A stretch of 64,000 nucleotides of DNA, from the NCBI GenBank assembly GCA_029582265.1, contig CM055831.1:24504682-24568681 (forward strand), given 5' to 3'. The translations under genes and the position numbers were made by a program. The stretch comes from Zoroaster sp. YZ-2022 (lineage: Eukaryota > Echinodermata > Asteroidea > Forcipulatida > Zoroasteridae). A model generated the notes under the pieces. It was not told the DNA's origin. It did no database searches and saw nothing but the letters and a program-made list of their open reading frames with translations. Shown in pieces: positions 45,120-55,775 of this stretch; the first letter of the stretch is position 1; each line of letters begins with the position of its first letter.

Positions 45120-46620
45120 GATAATATTGATTCAAAGAAAGTAAACATCCATAAACAACATAACCAATGCTTAAAACAGGTATCATCTTAAAAATTTTTG
45201 TTTTAAACCCGGCCTTGGGAAATTTCACAGAGACCATGGGCCATTGCCCTGTTCTTGGCCTGCCCAAAATGTTCCTACATGTATAGGGAAATTTGATATT
45301 CAATATTAGTGCCCTTTACTCAGGAAAGTGGTCTTACCACTACAGAATGAAATTCAGACCTGTTTTAACTAAAGTCGTCATTTCGTTTTTTTTATTTTAG
45401 AACAAATAATGTGATTTTTTTAACAGAAAAATAGAAAATCAGCAGAAATTTCCTGTCATTATTTAAAAAAATCAAATAAATGAAAAAAGTTTCGAACTGT
45501 TGTGGCAGCAGGGAGTGATGAGGCAATTGATACCCAGTTCAAAAACATACATAAAACAGTGACATTACAAAGTAGTTGGGACTCGACAAACAACCTTCTC
45601 TGTCACACCTCGGAATGCATCGCTGTAAGATCCGTGCATGGTTGAACACAAGTTGATCTTTACGATGGGTCGGAGTGAGTTAAACATGATACCTGAAATC
45701 GTAGATGGGTTTCCAAGCACTCTGTCTTTTTTTTCCTTTTTCTTGAAATGCCCAAATGTTATTTAAGAAAGATGTTCAACCTCGCATGATGGCGTCTTCT
45801 TCTGATTTTAAAACATTATCAACTTCTATACCTCCAGGAATAGTTTTATAATAGTGAAAATGTGAAAAACCGAATCAAAATTCTGTAATTGTAATATGAT
45901 TGAACAAATTTGGTAATTTGGCCAAAAAAAATTTAAGGGTCTTTTCCCCCTGGCGCCATAGATGGATGTATAAATACATATATATACATTTTTCATGAGT
46001 GAATATAACACCCTGTTATGACCGTTATGAAATTGGGTGTGTTTCCAATTTCGAGTAAAATTTCAATTGATTGATTTTTTGGGGAAAGGAGAAGAGCTCC
46101 CCTTTCCTTTGTGTTTTCCCTTTTTTAAAGCTTTTGTTGATGACAACTTGGAAGTCATGGATTACATGATTGTATGATATAAATTAAGCTGCTCTTGAAA
46201 TCCCACTGTTGACCCGATCCTTTTGTATTGACAAAATTCATTCGTAATTGGAAATGGAAACTTTAAAAACTAAACAATTTCTCAAATATATAATAGAAGC
46301 AAGGTTTACAGTAAATATACGTTTTACTGTTTACAAGCTTCAGACAAGTGACAACTTATACACTCACTGGCCAGTATTCACATGTCCAAATACACTTTAC
46401 AAACTGTAACGGTGGGATGATCATTTAATCGATTTCGTGATGTGTATTACATAATTTCCGAGCAGAACAGTAAAAGAGCATTGACTTTAAAAACACAGGC
46501 ACTGTCAAAGTCTTAAGTAGTGTAAATAAAATAAAAAAAAATTATTGTAACACAGTTCTCAAACTGAACTTTGGGGATGTTGCAATACTTATGAGTGAGT
46601 TAAATGATCCAGTGGGGGTG
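45120..46620. other. Intergenic sequence, no gene recognised
   Basis: Mostly clean. The GC-moderate stretch at 45,490-45,720 is unlike any other part of the window and may be unique sequence. Frames of 61-63 codons at 45,112-45,303 and 45,826-46,011 lack support. Confidence 0.5.
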
Positions 46621-46625
46621 TTTAA

Positions 46626-46832
46626 AGGGGCAGTATCGTTACAATCAACAGGGCATGGAATCAGAATATGTTTCGATGAACTCAGTGACTGCTATATTTC
46701 CCCGTGATAAGGTCATTATAACGTTTGCTGCATAAAGAGCCAGTAATTTTCAGTCACTGTGTCCATCAATAAACTAAAACATCGATTTCCATGCCCTGTG
46801 GAAAGTCTCTCTGTCATGGCCGATACCCCCTT
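46626..46832 (+). mobile_element. Family E MITE, copy 3
   Basis: TTAA at 46,622-46,625, then AGGGGCAGTATCGTTACAAT and CAACAGGGCATGGAATC. Internal ATAAGGTCATTATAACG, TTGCTGCATAAAGAGCCAG, AATTTTCAGTCACTGTG. The right end has decayed (CCGATACCCCCTTGAAGG). Confidence 0.8.
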
Positions 46833-46858
46833 GAAGGTCCCCCGAACGGAGAATAAGT

Positions 46859-46888
46859 AAAACAAACAAACAAACAAACAAACAAAAA
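46859..46888. repeat. (AAAC)n microsatellite
   Basis: About seven AAAC repeats immediately before the hAT MITE. Confidence 0.9.
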
Positions 46889-46905
46889 TTTATCATTAAC
46901 TTCAT

Positions 46906-47304
46906 TAGGCTTGGGCGATATCATTTTTTTCATCCACGATATCGGCAAACATATTCGATTTTTGATAATATCGCGATTATATTTTCATTCATGCATGATT
47001 GCTTTGGCCCATAACCACGGTATGTGCCCCTCTACCGTCACAATAAATCACAAATTGTTTTGCAGGGTGTATGCACTTCTGAAGATTCGTTTTTTTTCTC
47101 ACATCCAAAAGCTGAAAAGGCTGTTCTAATTTTGTTTCATGGAATTTCTGACTTGACTCACAATGCGATTTTTTCTTTCTTTAATCGCGACAAATGTTTT
47201 TTAAATTTCGATTTGCTGATATCTCGATAACATAAAAATGCTCTCGATTCATAACGAATAAAAAGGTGTTGCGATTTCGATATTCGTGTTATCGCCCAAG
47301 CTTA
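46906..47304 (+). mobile_element. hAT-type MITE with 8-bp target duplication
   Basis: 399 bp bounded by AACTTCAT at 46,898-46,905 and again at 47,305-47,312. Terminal inverted repeats are TAGGCTTGGGCGATA and TATCGCCCAAGCTTA (TTATCG at the 3-prime side), 14 of 15 matching. Subterminal ATCG-rich words (CGATATCGG, TAATATCGCG, TTTCGATATTCG) recur near both ends. Eight-base duplications and such ends are standard for the hAT superfamily. It has no transposase. The frames inside are incidental. Confidence 0.88.
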
Positions 47305-47939
47305 AACTTCATATCAGCTAGATTTAAATTATAATTTGGTATTATAAATTTAAATTATAATTTTAATTTGGTAATTACTAAAGATTTACACTTGCTCTAA
47401 CACGCTGGTGGATATCTGGGTCAACAAAAAAAGATTCTGTCGACATAGTGCATTTTTGAGAAAATGTAAATTTAATCATTTTTTTATTTGAAAGGATCAC
47501 TGTGATCCATTTTCCAAATTAGAATGACTAAAATAAAATACATTTCACTACGAAATGAGCTGAAACTTTGCATGTTGGTTCCATACATCTCTCTTGATTA
47601 ATCCCAAATTTCCCTTGAGGTGGTCTTTCATAATTGTCGTGATTCATGGTTGAAATTCTAATAAAAGTAGGTTTCCTAGGGTCATGTTAAGTATTTATTT
47701 ATTTTTTAAATTTAAAAAAAAATTATTATATAATTTTCAGATTGTCAGTGGATTTCCTTTTTCGACAAAATTTCCTCTACTCGTTACATTTAGTTTTGTA
47801 TCCTTAAAGGTGTTTTTAAAATTTTTTATCAACAACCACATGTTATACTCAAAATTAAAAAGTGTTTGCTGACAGATCATGAAATGCTTAAAAAAAATTA
47901 AAACCTTGGGGGTTCTTATTTAACAAATGCAAACACATT

Positions 47940-47968
47940 AAAATAAATAAATAAATAAATAAATAAAT
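47940..47968. repeat. (AAAT)n microsatellite
   Basis: About seven AAAT repeats in AT-rich, otherwise featureless sequence (47,320-48,120). Confidence 0.9.
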
Positions 47969-48490
47969 TGTTTTGTTTCCCTTCAGTTGTAGACTTTTAT
48001 TTTGCATTTTGAAATCTCAAAATAATTTAAAAAAAAATAAATACTGCAGTTCATCTAGCATCATATTATAATACAGCCAAACTTTGCAGTTTTTTTATGA
48101 GTGTATTTGTCCAAAGTTTTTACTGTCAGGCAGGTATAGCACCTTCTTTGTTCATAGCGTGGGTTTTACCAAAGGTGCTGTCTCTCTTCTCGTGGTTAAT
48201 CATCCCCAGGGGTAATCCTGCTCAAGATTTACGCTGATCTTTGGTGTCACTCCAGAATAACACGCTAGCTTAAGGGGGGATGGATGATTAATACAAATGT
48301 TGAGGCATGTTAGGGGATGCGATAAGGTGAAATCAGGAAGACTCTGCTGGCCAATTGGCACATCCCCGGTGTTGCTGTTGGGAAAAGAGATAGCTCCCCC
48401 AATTGATTATGTTTCTCGGTATGCTCGTGGACGACACGATTTAGTCCCGAGGCAGGTGGGCCCTGGTATGGTACAAAGCAATGATCTGTC

Positions 48491-48550
48491 ATACTAGCCT
48501 TTATTAGAACTCAGTTAGAATATTGCCTGTGTTTGGGCCGATTTGATGGT
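48491..48550 (+). pseudogene. Relic of LINE reverse transcriptase
   Basis: The plus-strand frame reads ILAFIRTQLEYCLCLGRFDG. The core A-F-I-R-x-x-L-E-Y-C matches the conserved block near the end of reverse transcriptases of CR1/Jockey-like LINEs (a hydrophobic pair, I/V-R, then L-E-Y). A stop two codons upstream of it in the same frame and absence of the catalytic motif nearby show a decayed fragment. 48,120-48,490 may hold more of it in other frames, but I could not align it. Confidence 0.45.
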
Positions 48551-49078
48551 AAAAATTAGTTTTCCCCCTGTTTTAATCCTTAACTTGATGAGGCGTGTGC
48601 AGTCTGCTGATTGCCAGTGTGTCAATCAGAATCACATTTAAATATCCCTTTTATTTACAGAACTTACAATATCCAAATTTCAAATTTGTTTTTTTTCTTT
48701 TTATAATGATAGTATCTTTCAAAATTCTATTTTGGGGTCCGCTGAGCCAGACATGGGGGTATATCTTTAGTCTGTTATTTACCAAATAAGTTTTAGATGT
48801 TAGTAAGTCCACCCAGTGTAGTACATGTACATACCCTTAATTTAGCACATCTGAAGTGGAATACTTCATGTGAAATGACCCACAGTTATCACCGAATTGA
48901 AACTTTGTATAGTCAGAGATAAGATTTCGACCATAGAAATCTTATATTGTTGGGGTAGATTCATTACCCTAGGTAATGTCACAATCTATATAAGATGATA
49001 CGGATATGCATCCATGGCATAGTACTCCAAAAACAATGGTTGGGCCATTCAGACATTGTATTCCACAGACTGATGCTA

Positions 49079-49690
49079 ATAGGGTGGATGATATCATAAT
49101 ATCGTAACGATCGATATTCAAAAAAGAAATATTCAAATGGGTTATGGTTGATATTCCAACAGACTGCCAACTCTTCCATTCTGCGGAAGACTTCCGTATA
49201 TGAGGTAATTTACTTACTTAAAATATATGCAAGGAGGCCTCTCCTTTTGGTGCCAAAAGCCTAAAACCCCTGGACCCCACCGCAAGGGCTCGCTGCTGCG
49301 TTAAGCCCGATTGAGTCTTTCTGATTAGAAAATTAAATCTTCCTCATTTCAAAATCATATGTTGCAGCTCTGTTCCAAAATATGCATTAAATTTATATCA
49401 CTCTTTTTAAAAATATGGGGTGATCATCTGTGATATAAGCGAGTTACAGTACCAAAAAACCCCCCGAAATCAATGCGGTGCGCTCATGTTCCCACTACTT
49501 GGATCGTGGTCTTTAATTCGTACCCTCAACCCTGTAGAACTGTAAAGTAGTTCATATCAGTGTCCCAAAGTCTAATGTTGATACTACAATTTTCATGTAT
49601 TTAAAAAATCTGCGATAATATGTATTCGCCGATATCATGCCCCCGATAAAAATCGACTATAAAAAAAAACAATATTCACCCCAAGCGCAA
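49079..49690 (+). mobile_element. Probable hAT-like MITE
   Basis: The left side has TAGGGTGGATGATATCATAA, TATCGTAACGATCGATATTC and AAAAAAGAAATATTCAAATGG. The right side has TCTGCGATAATATG, TCGCCGATATCATGC, CCCCGATAAAAATCGAC and CAATATTCACCCCA. These fit the common form with GGGTGGGCGATATC-type inverted ends rich in ATCG words. I could not confirm an 8-bp duplication. 49,200-49,590, with its GC strip at 49,260-49,310, may be a nested insertion. Confidence 0.5.
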
Positions 49691-50252
49691 TGTCTCAAAG
49701 ATGCAAAGCAGTCTCTGGGGTGACTTGCTGGATTGCTCTAGAGCTGTAAGCGTAATAAGGTGCTCTGTGTGACTCGCTGTGTAGGGGCCAGTGGTGCCAT
49801 GTATATTTCTGGAATTAGCAAGTGACTCGAGTGCTTCCCGTGATGCTCTCATCATACACAGTTGTCAAACTCGCTAGTGCTCGGTGATGTTAGTAGTAAA
49901 AAAGGCAACATAGGGAACTCGGAAAACTGTAGAGTGGACACCAAAAAGGGGCCCTTTACCAGTCCGTTCTATGGTGTCTTTCTTTGTATTTCTCTGCGAT
50001 ATGGATACATAATGCATTAGGTAACTAATTTGTTATGGAATCACTTATTTAAAATAGACAAGGCCAACATTTTTCTAACTGATCAGTTTAAATAAATTTG
50101 CATGTATACATAAATTTTATTAGGTTTATGATAATTCAGTAGTAGGGGCCTCGGCGGACTGGTAAAGCGCTTGTGACTTTGCCACTCACGTCGCGTGTGG
50201 TCTTTTACAGGGTGTAATCCGATGGATATACCAGTAAAATAAAACTCAAAAT

Positions 50253-50585
50253 TCTAACTCCCCGGCCCATTTGCTTACACTAACCTAATCTCCCAAAAAC
50301 CTTCACTAGTAAAGCAAGCACATGACATTTTGCAACAGTGTTTCTAATCTGTCATACAGTATATGTACGTGGAGGACCCTCCCTGGTTGCATGGAGCAAT
50401 GAACAGTGTCCCCACCAAGCATGACCTTTAATCACTACAACAAACATGGATTACATGTACCATGGAAAGAAGTATGCCTAAACCTCAATCCTCAAAATAC
50501 TTCCTTTAGCAAAGTATGTAATGTAACCTCAATCCTTCAAATCCTTCACTTAGCAAAGGGATTTTGGAGGGTTTAGAATATTAGG
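50253..50585 (-). mobile_element. Family C TTAA element, copy without array expansion
   Basis: It begins TCTAACTCCCCGGCCCATTT and GCTTACACTAACCTAATC, about one 44-bp unit, then the same body as 32,690-32,981 (CTAGTAAAGCAAGCACATGA, CATGGAGCAATGAACAGTG, ACTACAACAAACATGGATTA, ATGTACCATGGAAAG, CCTCAATCCTTCAAATCC). It ends GGGATTTTGGAGGG, TTAGG and TTAA at 50,586-50,589. Confidence 0.8.
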
Positions 50586-50641
50586 TTAATGAAACATGTT
50601 TGTGTATGCCATAATCTCAGCATGGATTCATCAGATTTTAG

Positions 50642-50938
50642 CCCTCCACACATTGAAGCCCTCCCAACCACAAATTCTGTTCTTTAGGAACTTTCAGTAC
50701 ATACATGTACAGCCTGCTGTCCTTTCCCAAATAATCTTACAAAATCAATTGTGCCACCCAAAGGGCACTGTAAATGTTTGAACATATATGTTTGTATGGC
50801 CTACTATGTATCAATGGGAACAACTTCACCCCGTAACCTCAGTGGTTTACAAGCATCTATGTAACATAAGAGGCCATGCAACAGCTAATGGCTTTGAGTG
50901 GCCTGATGGTCGTTTCAAAATGCACTGATTGTAGGAGG
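50642..50938 (-). mobile_element. Family D TTAA element, copy 2
   Basis: Reverse orientation: CCCTCCACACATTGAAG, TACAGCCTGCTGTCCTTTCC, AATCTTACAAAATCAATTG, TGTATGGCCTACTATG, CCATGCAACAGCTAATGGC, and GCACTGATTGTAGGAGG. 297 bp, the same length as copy 1. The flanking tetranucleotides are now TTAG and CTAA. It lies 52 bp from a family C copy. Confidence 0.82.
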
Positions 50939-51040
50939 CTAATTAGTGAAGAAATACTAAAAGGATAAAGGAACCCCAAAATGCTGACAGTTAAGTCATT
51001 CAAAACAAATACCATTTTGTAAACACGGTATTTTTTGGGG

Positions 51041-51053
51041 TGTGTGTGTGTGT
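51041..51053. repeat. Short (TG)n run
   Basis: Six to seven TG dinucleotides inside otherwise unremarkable sequence (50,940-51,805), where I see no gene or repeat family. Confidence 0.8.
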
Positions 51054-51811
51054 ATTTTGTGTGAAGGGGGGGTTTCTGGAAATTTGCAGTGCATAAATAC
51101 AACTGAGAATGAGATCGACAGCATAGGATAGGATCAGGGGGAACACTGAGATGTTGAGACAGGGGAACGTGCCTCCTGGCCCACACTTTGATGCTGATTT
51201 GTTAAAGGGGAAAATTTAACTATAATTTAAAAGCATTGAAGAAATCCAGTATGATGTATTGGGTATGCTAAATAATATGTGGGGTCCCCTTGCCACATTA
51301 AAAAGTCGTGGATAATTGATGGGCAGAAATGCTCGACTGGTTTTATTCTAATTTAATGATGATTATGATTACCTTCATGTTCAATGACAAATATGGTCTG
51401 TGGATAAAATTACTTAACTCCTTGACCTTTGTAGATTTGTAAATCTTGAAAGACCAAAGGAAAAACAATTTGTCAACAACAATTCATAATTTCCCAGAGT
51501 CTTCTTCATGAGGAAGGAAAGCGGAAAGAATGAGAGAAGATGGATTTATCTGTTTGTAAAATTTTTTTGTTTTGTGTTTGCTATGGGCGTTAGAAGTATT
51601 GACATTCAATCCGTCTGTAACTGGCAAGATCAGTTGATTTGTGGTGGTTGAGCAAGTGTTATGAGGTAATTCTTGCCAGTCAGTGGGTCGCATTGATGTT
51701 TATCACACCTTTCGTCAGGTAACTACGTGTTAATTCATGATTGCATAGTACATGACTTTTCGAACAATTTTGTCCTTTTATGCAGAATTTTTTTTTTAAG
51801 TGTACATTTAA

Positions 51812-52765
51812 TTACCCCAAATCCTCCCAAATCCTCTTGGCTAAAGTGAAGGATTTTGAAGGATTGAGGTTACATGCTACTCTACATGCTCTTTGCTTAA
51901 GTGAAGGATTTTGAGGATTGAGGTCATTGCATACTTGCCTTTCCATGGTACATGTACATCCATGTTTGTTGTAGTGATTGCAAGTCAGTGCTTGGGTCAG
52001 TGGACACTGTTTATTGCTCCATGCATGCAGGAGGGTCCCTGGCCATTGCTTCACAGATTAGAAACATGTGTGCATGTAATGTCATGCTTGCTTTACTACT
52101 GAAGGATTTTGGAAGATTCAGGTTATGTGTTTAAGCAGTGGGCCTAGGGAGTTAGGAAGGATTCAGGTTATGTGTCAAGCAAATGGGCCTAGGGGTTAGG
52201 AAGGATTCAGGTTAGTCGTAAGCAAATGGGCCTAGGAGTTAGGAAGGATTCAGGTTATGTGTAAGCAAATGGCCCTAGGGGTTAGGAAGGATTCAGGTTA
52301 TGTGTAAGCAAATGGGCCTAGGGAGTTGGAAGGATTCAGGTTATGTGTAAGCAAATGGGCCTTGGGAGTTAGGAAGGATTCAGGTTATGTAAGCAAATGG
52401 GCCAAGGGTTAGGAAGGATTCAGGTTATGTGTAAGCAAATGGACCTAGGGAGTTAGGAAGGATTCAGGTTATGTGTAAGCAAATGGGCCTAGGGAGTTAG
52501 GAAGGATTCGAGGTTATGTGTAAGCAAATGGGCCCAGGGAGTTAGGAAGGATTCGTGATTATGTGTAAGCAAATGGGCCCAGGGAGTTAGGAAGGATTCA
52601 GGTTATGTGTAGCAAATGGGCCTAGGGAGTTAGGAAGGATTCAGGTTATGTGTAAGCAAATGGCCTTGGGAGTTAGGGAGGATTCAGGTTATGTGTAAGC
52701 AAATGGGCCTTGGGAGTTAGGAAGGATTCAGGTTATGTGTAAGCAAATGGGCATAGAGGTTAGAA
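51812..52765 (+). mobile_element. Family C TTAA element with array, opposite orientation to 32-kb copy
   Basis: TTAA at 51,808-51,811 and 52,766-52,769. It starts TTACCCCAAATCCTCCC, followed by two GTGAAGGATTTTG(A)AGGATTGAGGT blocks (read in pieces). The body follows in reverse complement of the 32-kb copy: CTTTCCATGGTACATGTAC, CCATGTTTGTTGTAGTGATT, ACTGTTTATTGCTCCATGC, TTGCTTTACTACTGAAGG. It ends in about 15 units of the 44-bp repeat and GGTTAGAA. About 954 bp. Confidence 0.82.
52120..52760 (+). repeat. 44-bp minisatellite array, about 15 units
   Basis: Unit: GTTAGGAAGGATTCAGG, TTATGTGTAAGC, AAATGGGCCTAGGGA. It is the reverse complement of the 31,958-32,690 unit. Units are nearly identical, with variants such as CTTGGG or CCCAGG for CTAGGG. 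Confidence 0.95.
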
Positions 52766-52980
52766 TTAATGCTAATTTCAATAGCAAATGTTGATTTGTG
52801 ATTACAATTGTGATTTATTAATTTTTATTATTTTGCCTTGCGATATAAACTGAATCTTTCACTGCCTCCGCTCAGTATTATAAAATCAAATGCAGTAGGA
52901 CCAATAATTACATGTAGATTAAGAATAGTACATGTCCTAAAGTAGCCTTGCTGCTCTTCGTGAGTCCTGTTCTCTGAAGA

Positions 52981-53286
52981 ACCTGTTACAATCAGTGCAA
53001 TTTTGAAACAACCCATTCAGGCCCTCCAAGCCATTAGCTGTTGCCAGTGGCCTCCTATGGTTACCCTTCTGTGCACTGTCACACCACTGAGATTGCAGGG
53101 TAAGGTGGTCTCCCATTGATACACTGTAGGCCATACTAATATATTCAAACATTTACATTGTCCTTGGGTGGCACACAGTTGATTTTGTAAGATTACTTGG
53201 AAAGGACAGCAGGCTTGTACATGTATGTACTGAAGGTTGCTCAAGAGCAGAATTTTGGATCGGAGTGGCCTCCATGTGTGGAGAGG
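52981..53286 (+). mobile_element. Family D TTAA element, copy 3
   Basis: ACCTGTTACAATCAGTG, ACCCATTCAGGCCCTCCAAG, CCATTAGCTGTTGCCAGTGG, CACCACTGAGATTGCAGGG, GATTTTGTAAGATTACTTGG, GACAGCAGGCTTGTACATG and CCATGTGTGGAGAGG match copy 1. Terminal signatures have decayed and the flanks are no longer TTAA, so this copy is older. Confidence 0.82.
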
Positions 53287-53404
53287 TTAGTTTCACTATG
53301 AATCAGAAGATGCTATGAGTATGAAAACACATATGCGCCACATATGAGGTATACGCCAGTCACAAAAGAAGCTCTTTGATAAGTGTTAATGTCATTTTAG
53401 AAAT

Positions 53405-53645
53405 GTTGTCTTGTGGACTGAGTTCGACTACATTAAGTGTCAGCTTGAATGTGTTCCGGCTGTAAACCCAGCCACCTGTTACAATATGAAAGAAGTTACA
53501 ACCATCCTTCAACATTGAGATGCATGAATAATTATGGAGGATTAGAGAAAAGACAAATCAAGGGGGCTATATTTACTTGCGAGTGATTTCTAAAATTTCA
53601 AAATTGTAACAAACAGGTTCGGTACAGGATTGGTAATTTAAAAAT
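53405..53645 (+). repeat. Dispersed repeat G, copy 1
   Basis: It shares CTTGTGGACTGAGTTCGACT, AACATTGAGATGCATGA, AATTATGGAGGATTA and the block GTAACAAACAGG/GGTAATTTA with 55,550-55,775 in the same order, at moderate divergence. No terminal repeats were resolved. Confidence 0.6.
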
Positions 53646-53664
53646 AATCAAATTGTTCAATTTA

Positions 53665-54270
53665 ACCAGTTGACGTCGGGAATATTAATTTTTTTCTGGT
53701 CCCCCGTGCGGTTTATTTTCAGTGAAAAATCTGATAAAATTTCTAGCCATTAATATAAAAAAAAATTGTCAATGAAACTAAGTTCGGACACCCAAATAAA
53801 CACCTTTACTCATTGACATTTCGAGAATTAAATGGCTGTTTAATTACGTTTGTGTTTGTTCAGTACAATTGAACCGTTGAGCTCGATGCAACGGCCTATT
53901 AGCACCAGCGCCCGGTCGAAAGACGGCATACCTGGAGAGAGATCGAAGGCCTCGTAAACAATGGATTAAATCCGTCTTTACAAATTCTTGGCTTGTACGT
54001 CAAAGGAACAGGTCTTGGATAAAGGGATTAGGCAAAAATCAATCAAAAGAGTGAACTCGTTCAGTATTTGCAGTGCATTTTGTCCGGGGCCTGAACCGTG
54101 ACCATGGACTCCGAGAAACGATTGCGATGTATACAAGTCAGCGCACGACGGCACGCCACGTGTGGTGGTGACAATTCCTCGGTAACACACACAAAATCGG
54201 AATGCGTGTTTAGACGCTCTCTGATCCGTTGTACAAAAAAATTGCGTGTATACCGGCCTCTGAAGCGAAT
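53665..54270 (-). mobile_element. Family H element, minus orientation
   Basis: It starts (T)TTAACCAGTTGACGTCGG, then TTTTTTTCTGGTCCCCCGTG, the reverse complement of the right end of 62,982-63,684. It ends GCGTGTTTAGACGCTCTCTG, ATCCGTTGTACAAAAAAATT and GTGTATACCGGCCTCTGAAG, the reverse complement of the left end. The middle is diverged. A 70-codon minus-strand frame inside has no recognisable domain. Confidence 0.7.
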
Positions 54271-54359
54271 GTAAAACTGATGATGATATATTTTCCTTAG
54301 AAATAATTTTTGGCTGGTGGTTACATTTTAAAGAGTGAAATTATTTCCTGTTTAATTAA

Positions 54360-54612
54360 CCTAACCATCCCTTATCATGCAAAATCCTCCAAGGACACTT
54401 TTGGGGAAATTCAGCACTGTTGGTAACTGGTACTTTCACCTCTTCAAATGGGGCAAAATTACTACCTGGCAAAATACAGGCCATAAGTGCTGAAGATGAA
54501 AGATCGTGAAAATCGTGGTGCATTTTGAAGATAAGGGCATGTTTCCAAAAGTGTTGATGGATTTTGGAGGATTCAGGAAGGTTCCTAAGCCAGAATACCT
54601 CAAGGGTTAGGG
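54360..54612 (+). mobile_element. Family B TTAA element, copy 3
   Basis: TTAA at 54,356-54,359 and 54,613-54,616. Left end CCTAACCATCCCTTATCATG, then CAAAATCCTCCAAGGACAC. The body TTCAGCACTGTTGGTAACTG, CTTTCACCTCTTCAAATGGG, GGCAAAATACAGGCCATAAG; tail GGATTTTGGAGGATTCAGG, AAGGTTCCTAAGCCAGAATA, AGGGTTAGGG. Its 3-prime flank is 25 bp from family A copy 2. Confidence 0.85.
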
Positions 54613-54641
54613 TTAAAGAAACGTATATTCCTTTCTATTAA

Positions 54642-54994
54642 CCCTCCTACTTCTAGTACCTTTTCATACAAGTTGATCCACCATTTGAAACCATTGCTTT
54701 GTGGTTTTGAATGGTGAAATAACTTACAGTATTGATTCCCCAAATGGTTTTGAATGGTAGATCTGCTAATACAAAACCTTGTTTGGATCTTTCAAATGGT
54801 AGTACAGCTAATACAAAACCTTGTTTGGATACTTCTAAGTGGTGAATCAATGGACCCTCTATGCATTTGAATGGATTTGAATGGTAGTAAAGCTTTACCA
54901 ACACTGTTCAAATGGTATCACCATGTTGTACAAACCAATGGGCATTTTGGTAAGTGGAAATTGAATGGTTTCAAATGATTAAACAGTAGGAGGG
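54642..54994 (+). mobile_element. Family A TTAA element, copy 2
   Basis: 353 bp. TTAA at 54,638-54,641; the right TTAA has mutated to ATAA. CCCTCCTACTTCTAGTACC and AACAGTAGGAGGG ends. Internal CTAATACAAAACCTTGTTTG occurs twice, and ATTTGAATGGATTTGAATGG once. Confidence 0.87.
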
Positions 54995-55100
54995 ATAAAT
55001 GTCCATATTAGAATGAATACAAACAATCTTAATGCGATTCACTGTTTTCTCACAAACTGTTCAGTGCAATAAGCTGAATTTTCACAGGTTGGTTGTTTAA

Positions 55101-55312
55101 AGGGACAGATTGTCCGATCAGAGCAGACTTTCCAACAGGGCATGAAATCGGTGTCATGGTTTAAGATGGCCACAGTGACTGAAAATACTGGCTCATTTAT
55201 ACAGCAGCAACGTAATATCACCTTATCATGTGGGCATTATTTTCAGTCACTGAGTTAATCTACACATGTAAATCTAGCGCTCCAATTCCATGCCCTGTTG
55301 ATCGTGATGATT
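55101..55312 (-). mobile_element. Family E MITE, copy 4
   Basis: TTAA at 55,097-55,100, then AGGGACAGATTGTCCGATCA, GAGCAGACTTTCCAACAGGG, CCACAGTGACTGAAAATACTGG, CTCATTTATACAGCAGCAACG, CATGTGGGCATTATTTTCAG, and TTCCATGCCCTGTTGATCG. The right-end inverted repeat is truncated (GTGATGATTC). Confidence 0.82.
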
Positions 55313-55549
55313 CAAGAGAGTTAGGATAATCATTGAATTATTTTTGTTGACATTACAATGCTGTACTTCTGAGTATTTCTGGGATTTAAAAATTAAGCAT
55401 CCAATTTTTTTTTGTCTTTTAAAAACAGGGTGTCCAAATATTTAACTCAAATACCTTAAATGAACCAGGGTGTCCAAAGGCCCAGAGGTAGCGAGTATTC
55501 CTGGCTGACACTACGTGCTGTACCTTCCCTTTAAGGTACTTTTGTAATG

Positions 55550-55775
55550 TCTTGTGGACAGCATTTGACTACATGAAGCATCAACAGTGAGTTCCAGATG
55601 GATTCCAAGCGTTAAAATATTGAAATAAATTACACTCGTATTCAACATTGAGATGCATGATTAATTATGGAGGATTTATATGACAGACATAATGTATGTT
55701 TGAAGGGTTATATTGACTAGCGGTGACTCAAAATTGCATATATGTAACAGCTGTAGAGCTGGTTAATTATTAAAG
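55550..55775 (+). repeat. Dispersed repeat G, copy 2
   Basis: CTTGTGGACAGCATTTGACT, TTCAACATTGAGATGCATGA, TTAATTATGGAGGATTTAT, TAACAGCTGTAGAGCTGG and TTAATTATTAAA align with 53,405-53,645. There are more substitutions than in families A-E, so it is probably older. Confidence 0.6.

Noticed and set aside
50140..50220. tRNA or SINE head near GGGGCCTCGGCGGACTGG
   Set aside because: It resembles an A-box region, but no B box follows at the right distance and no second copy was found.
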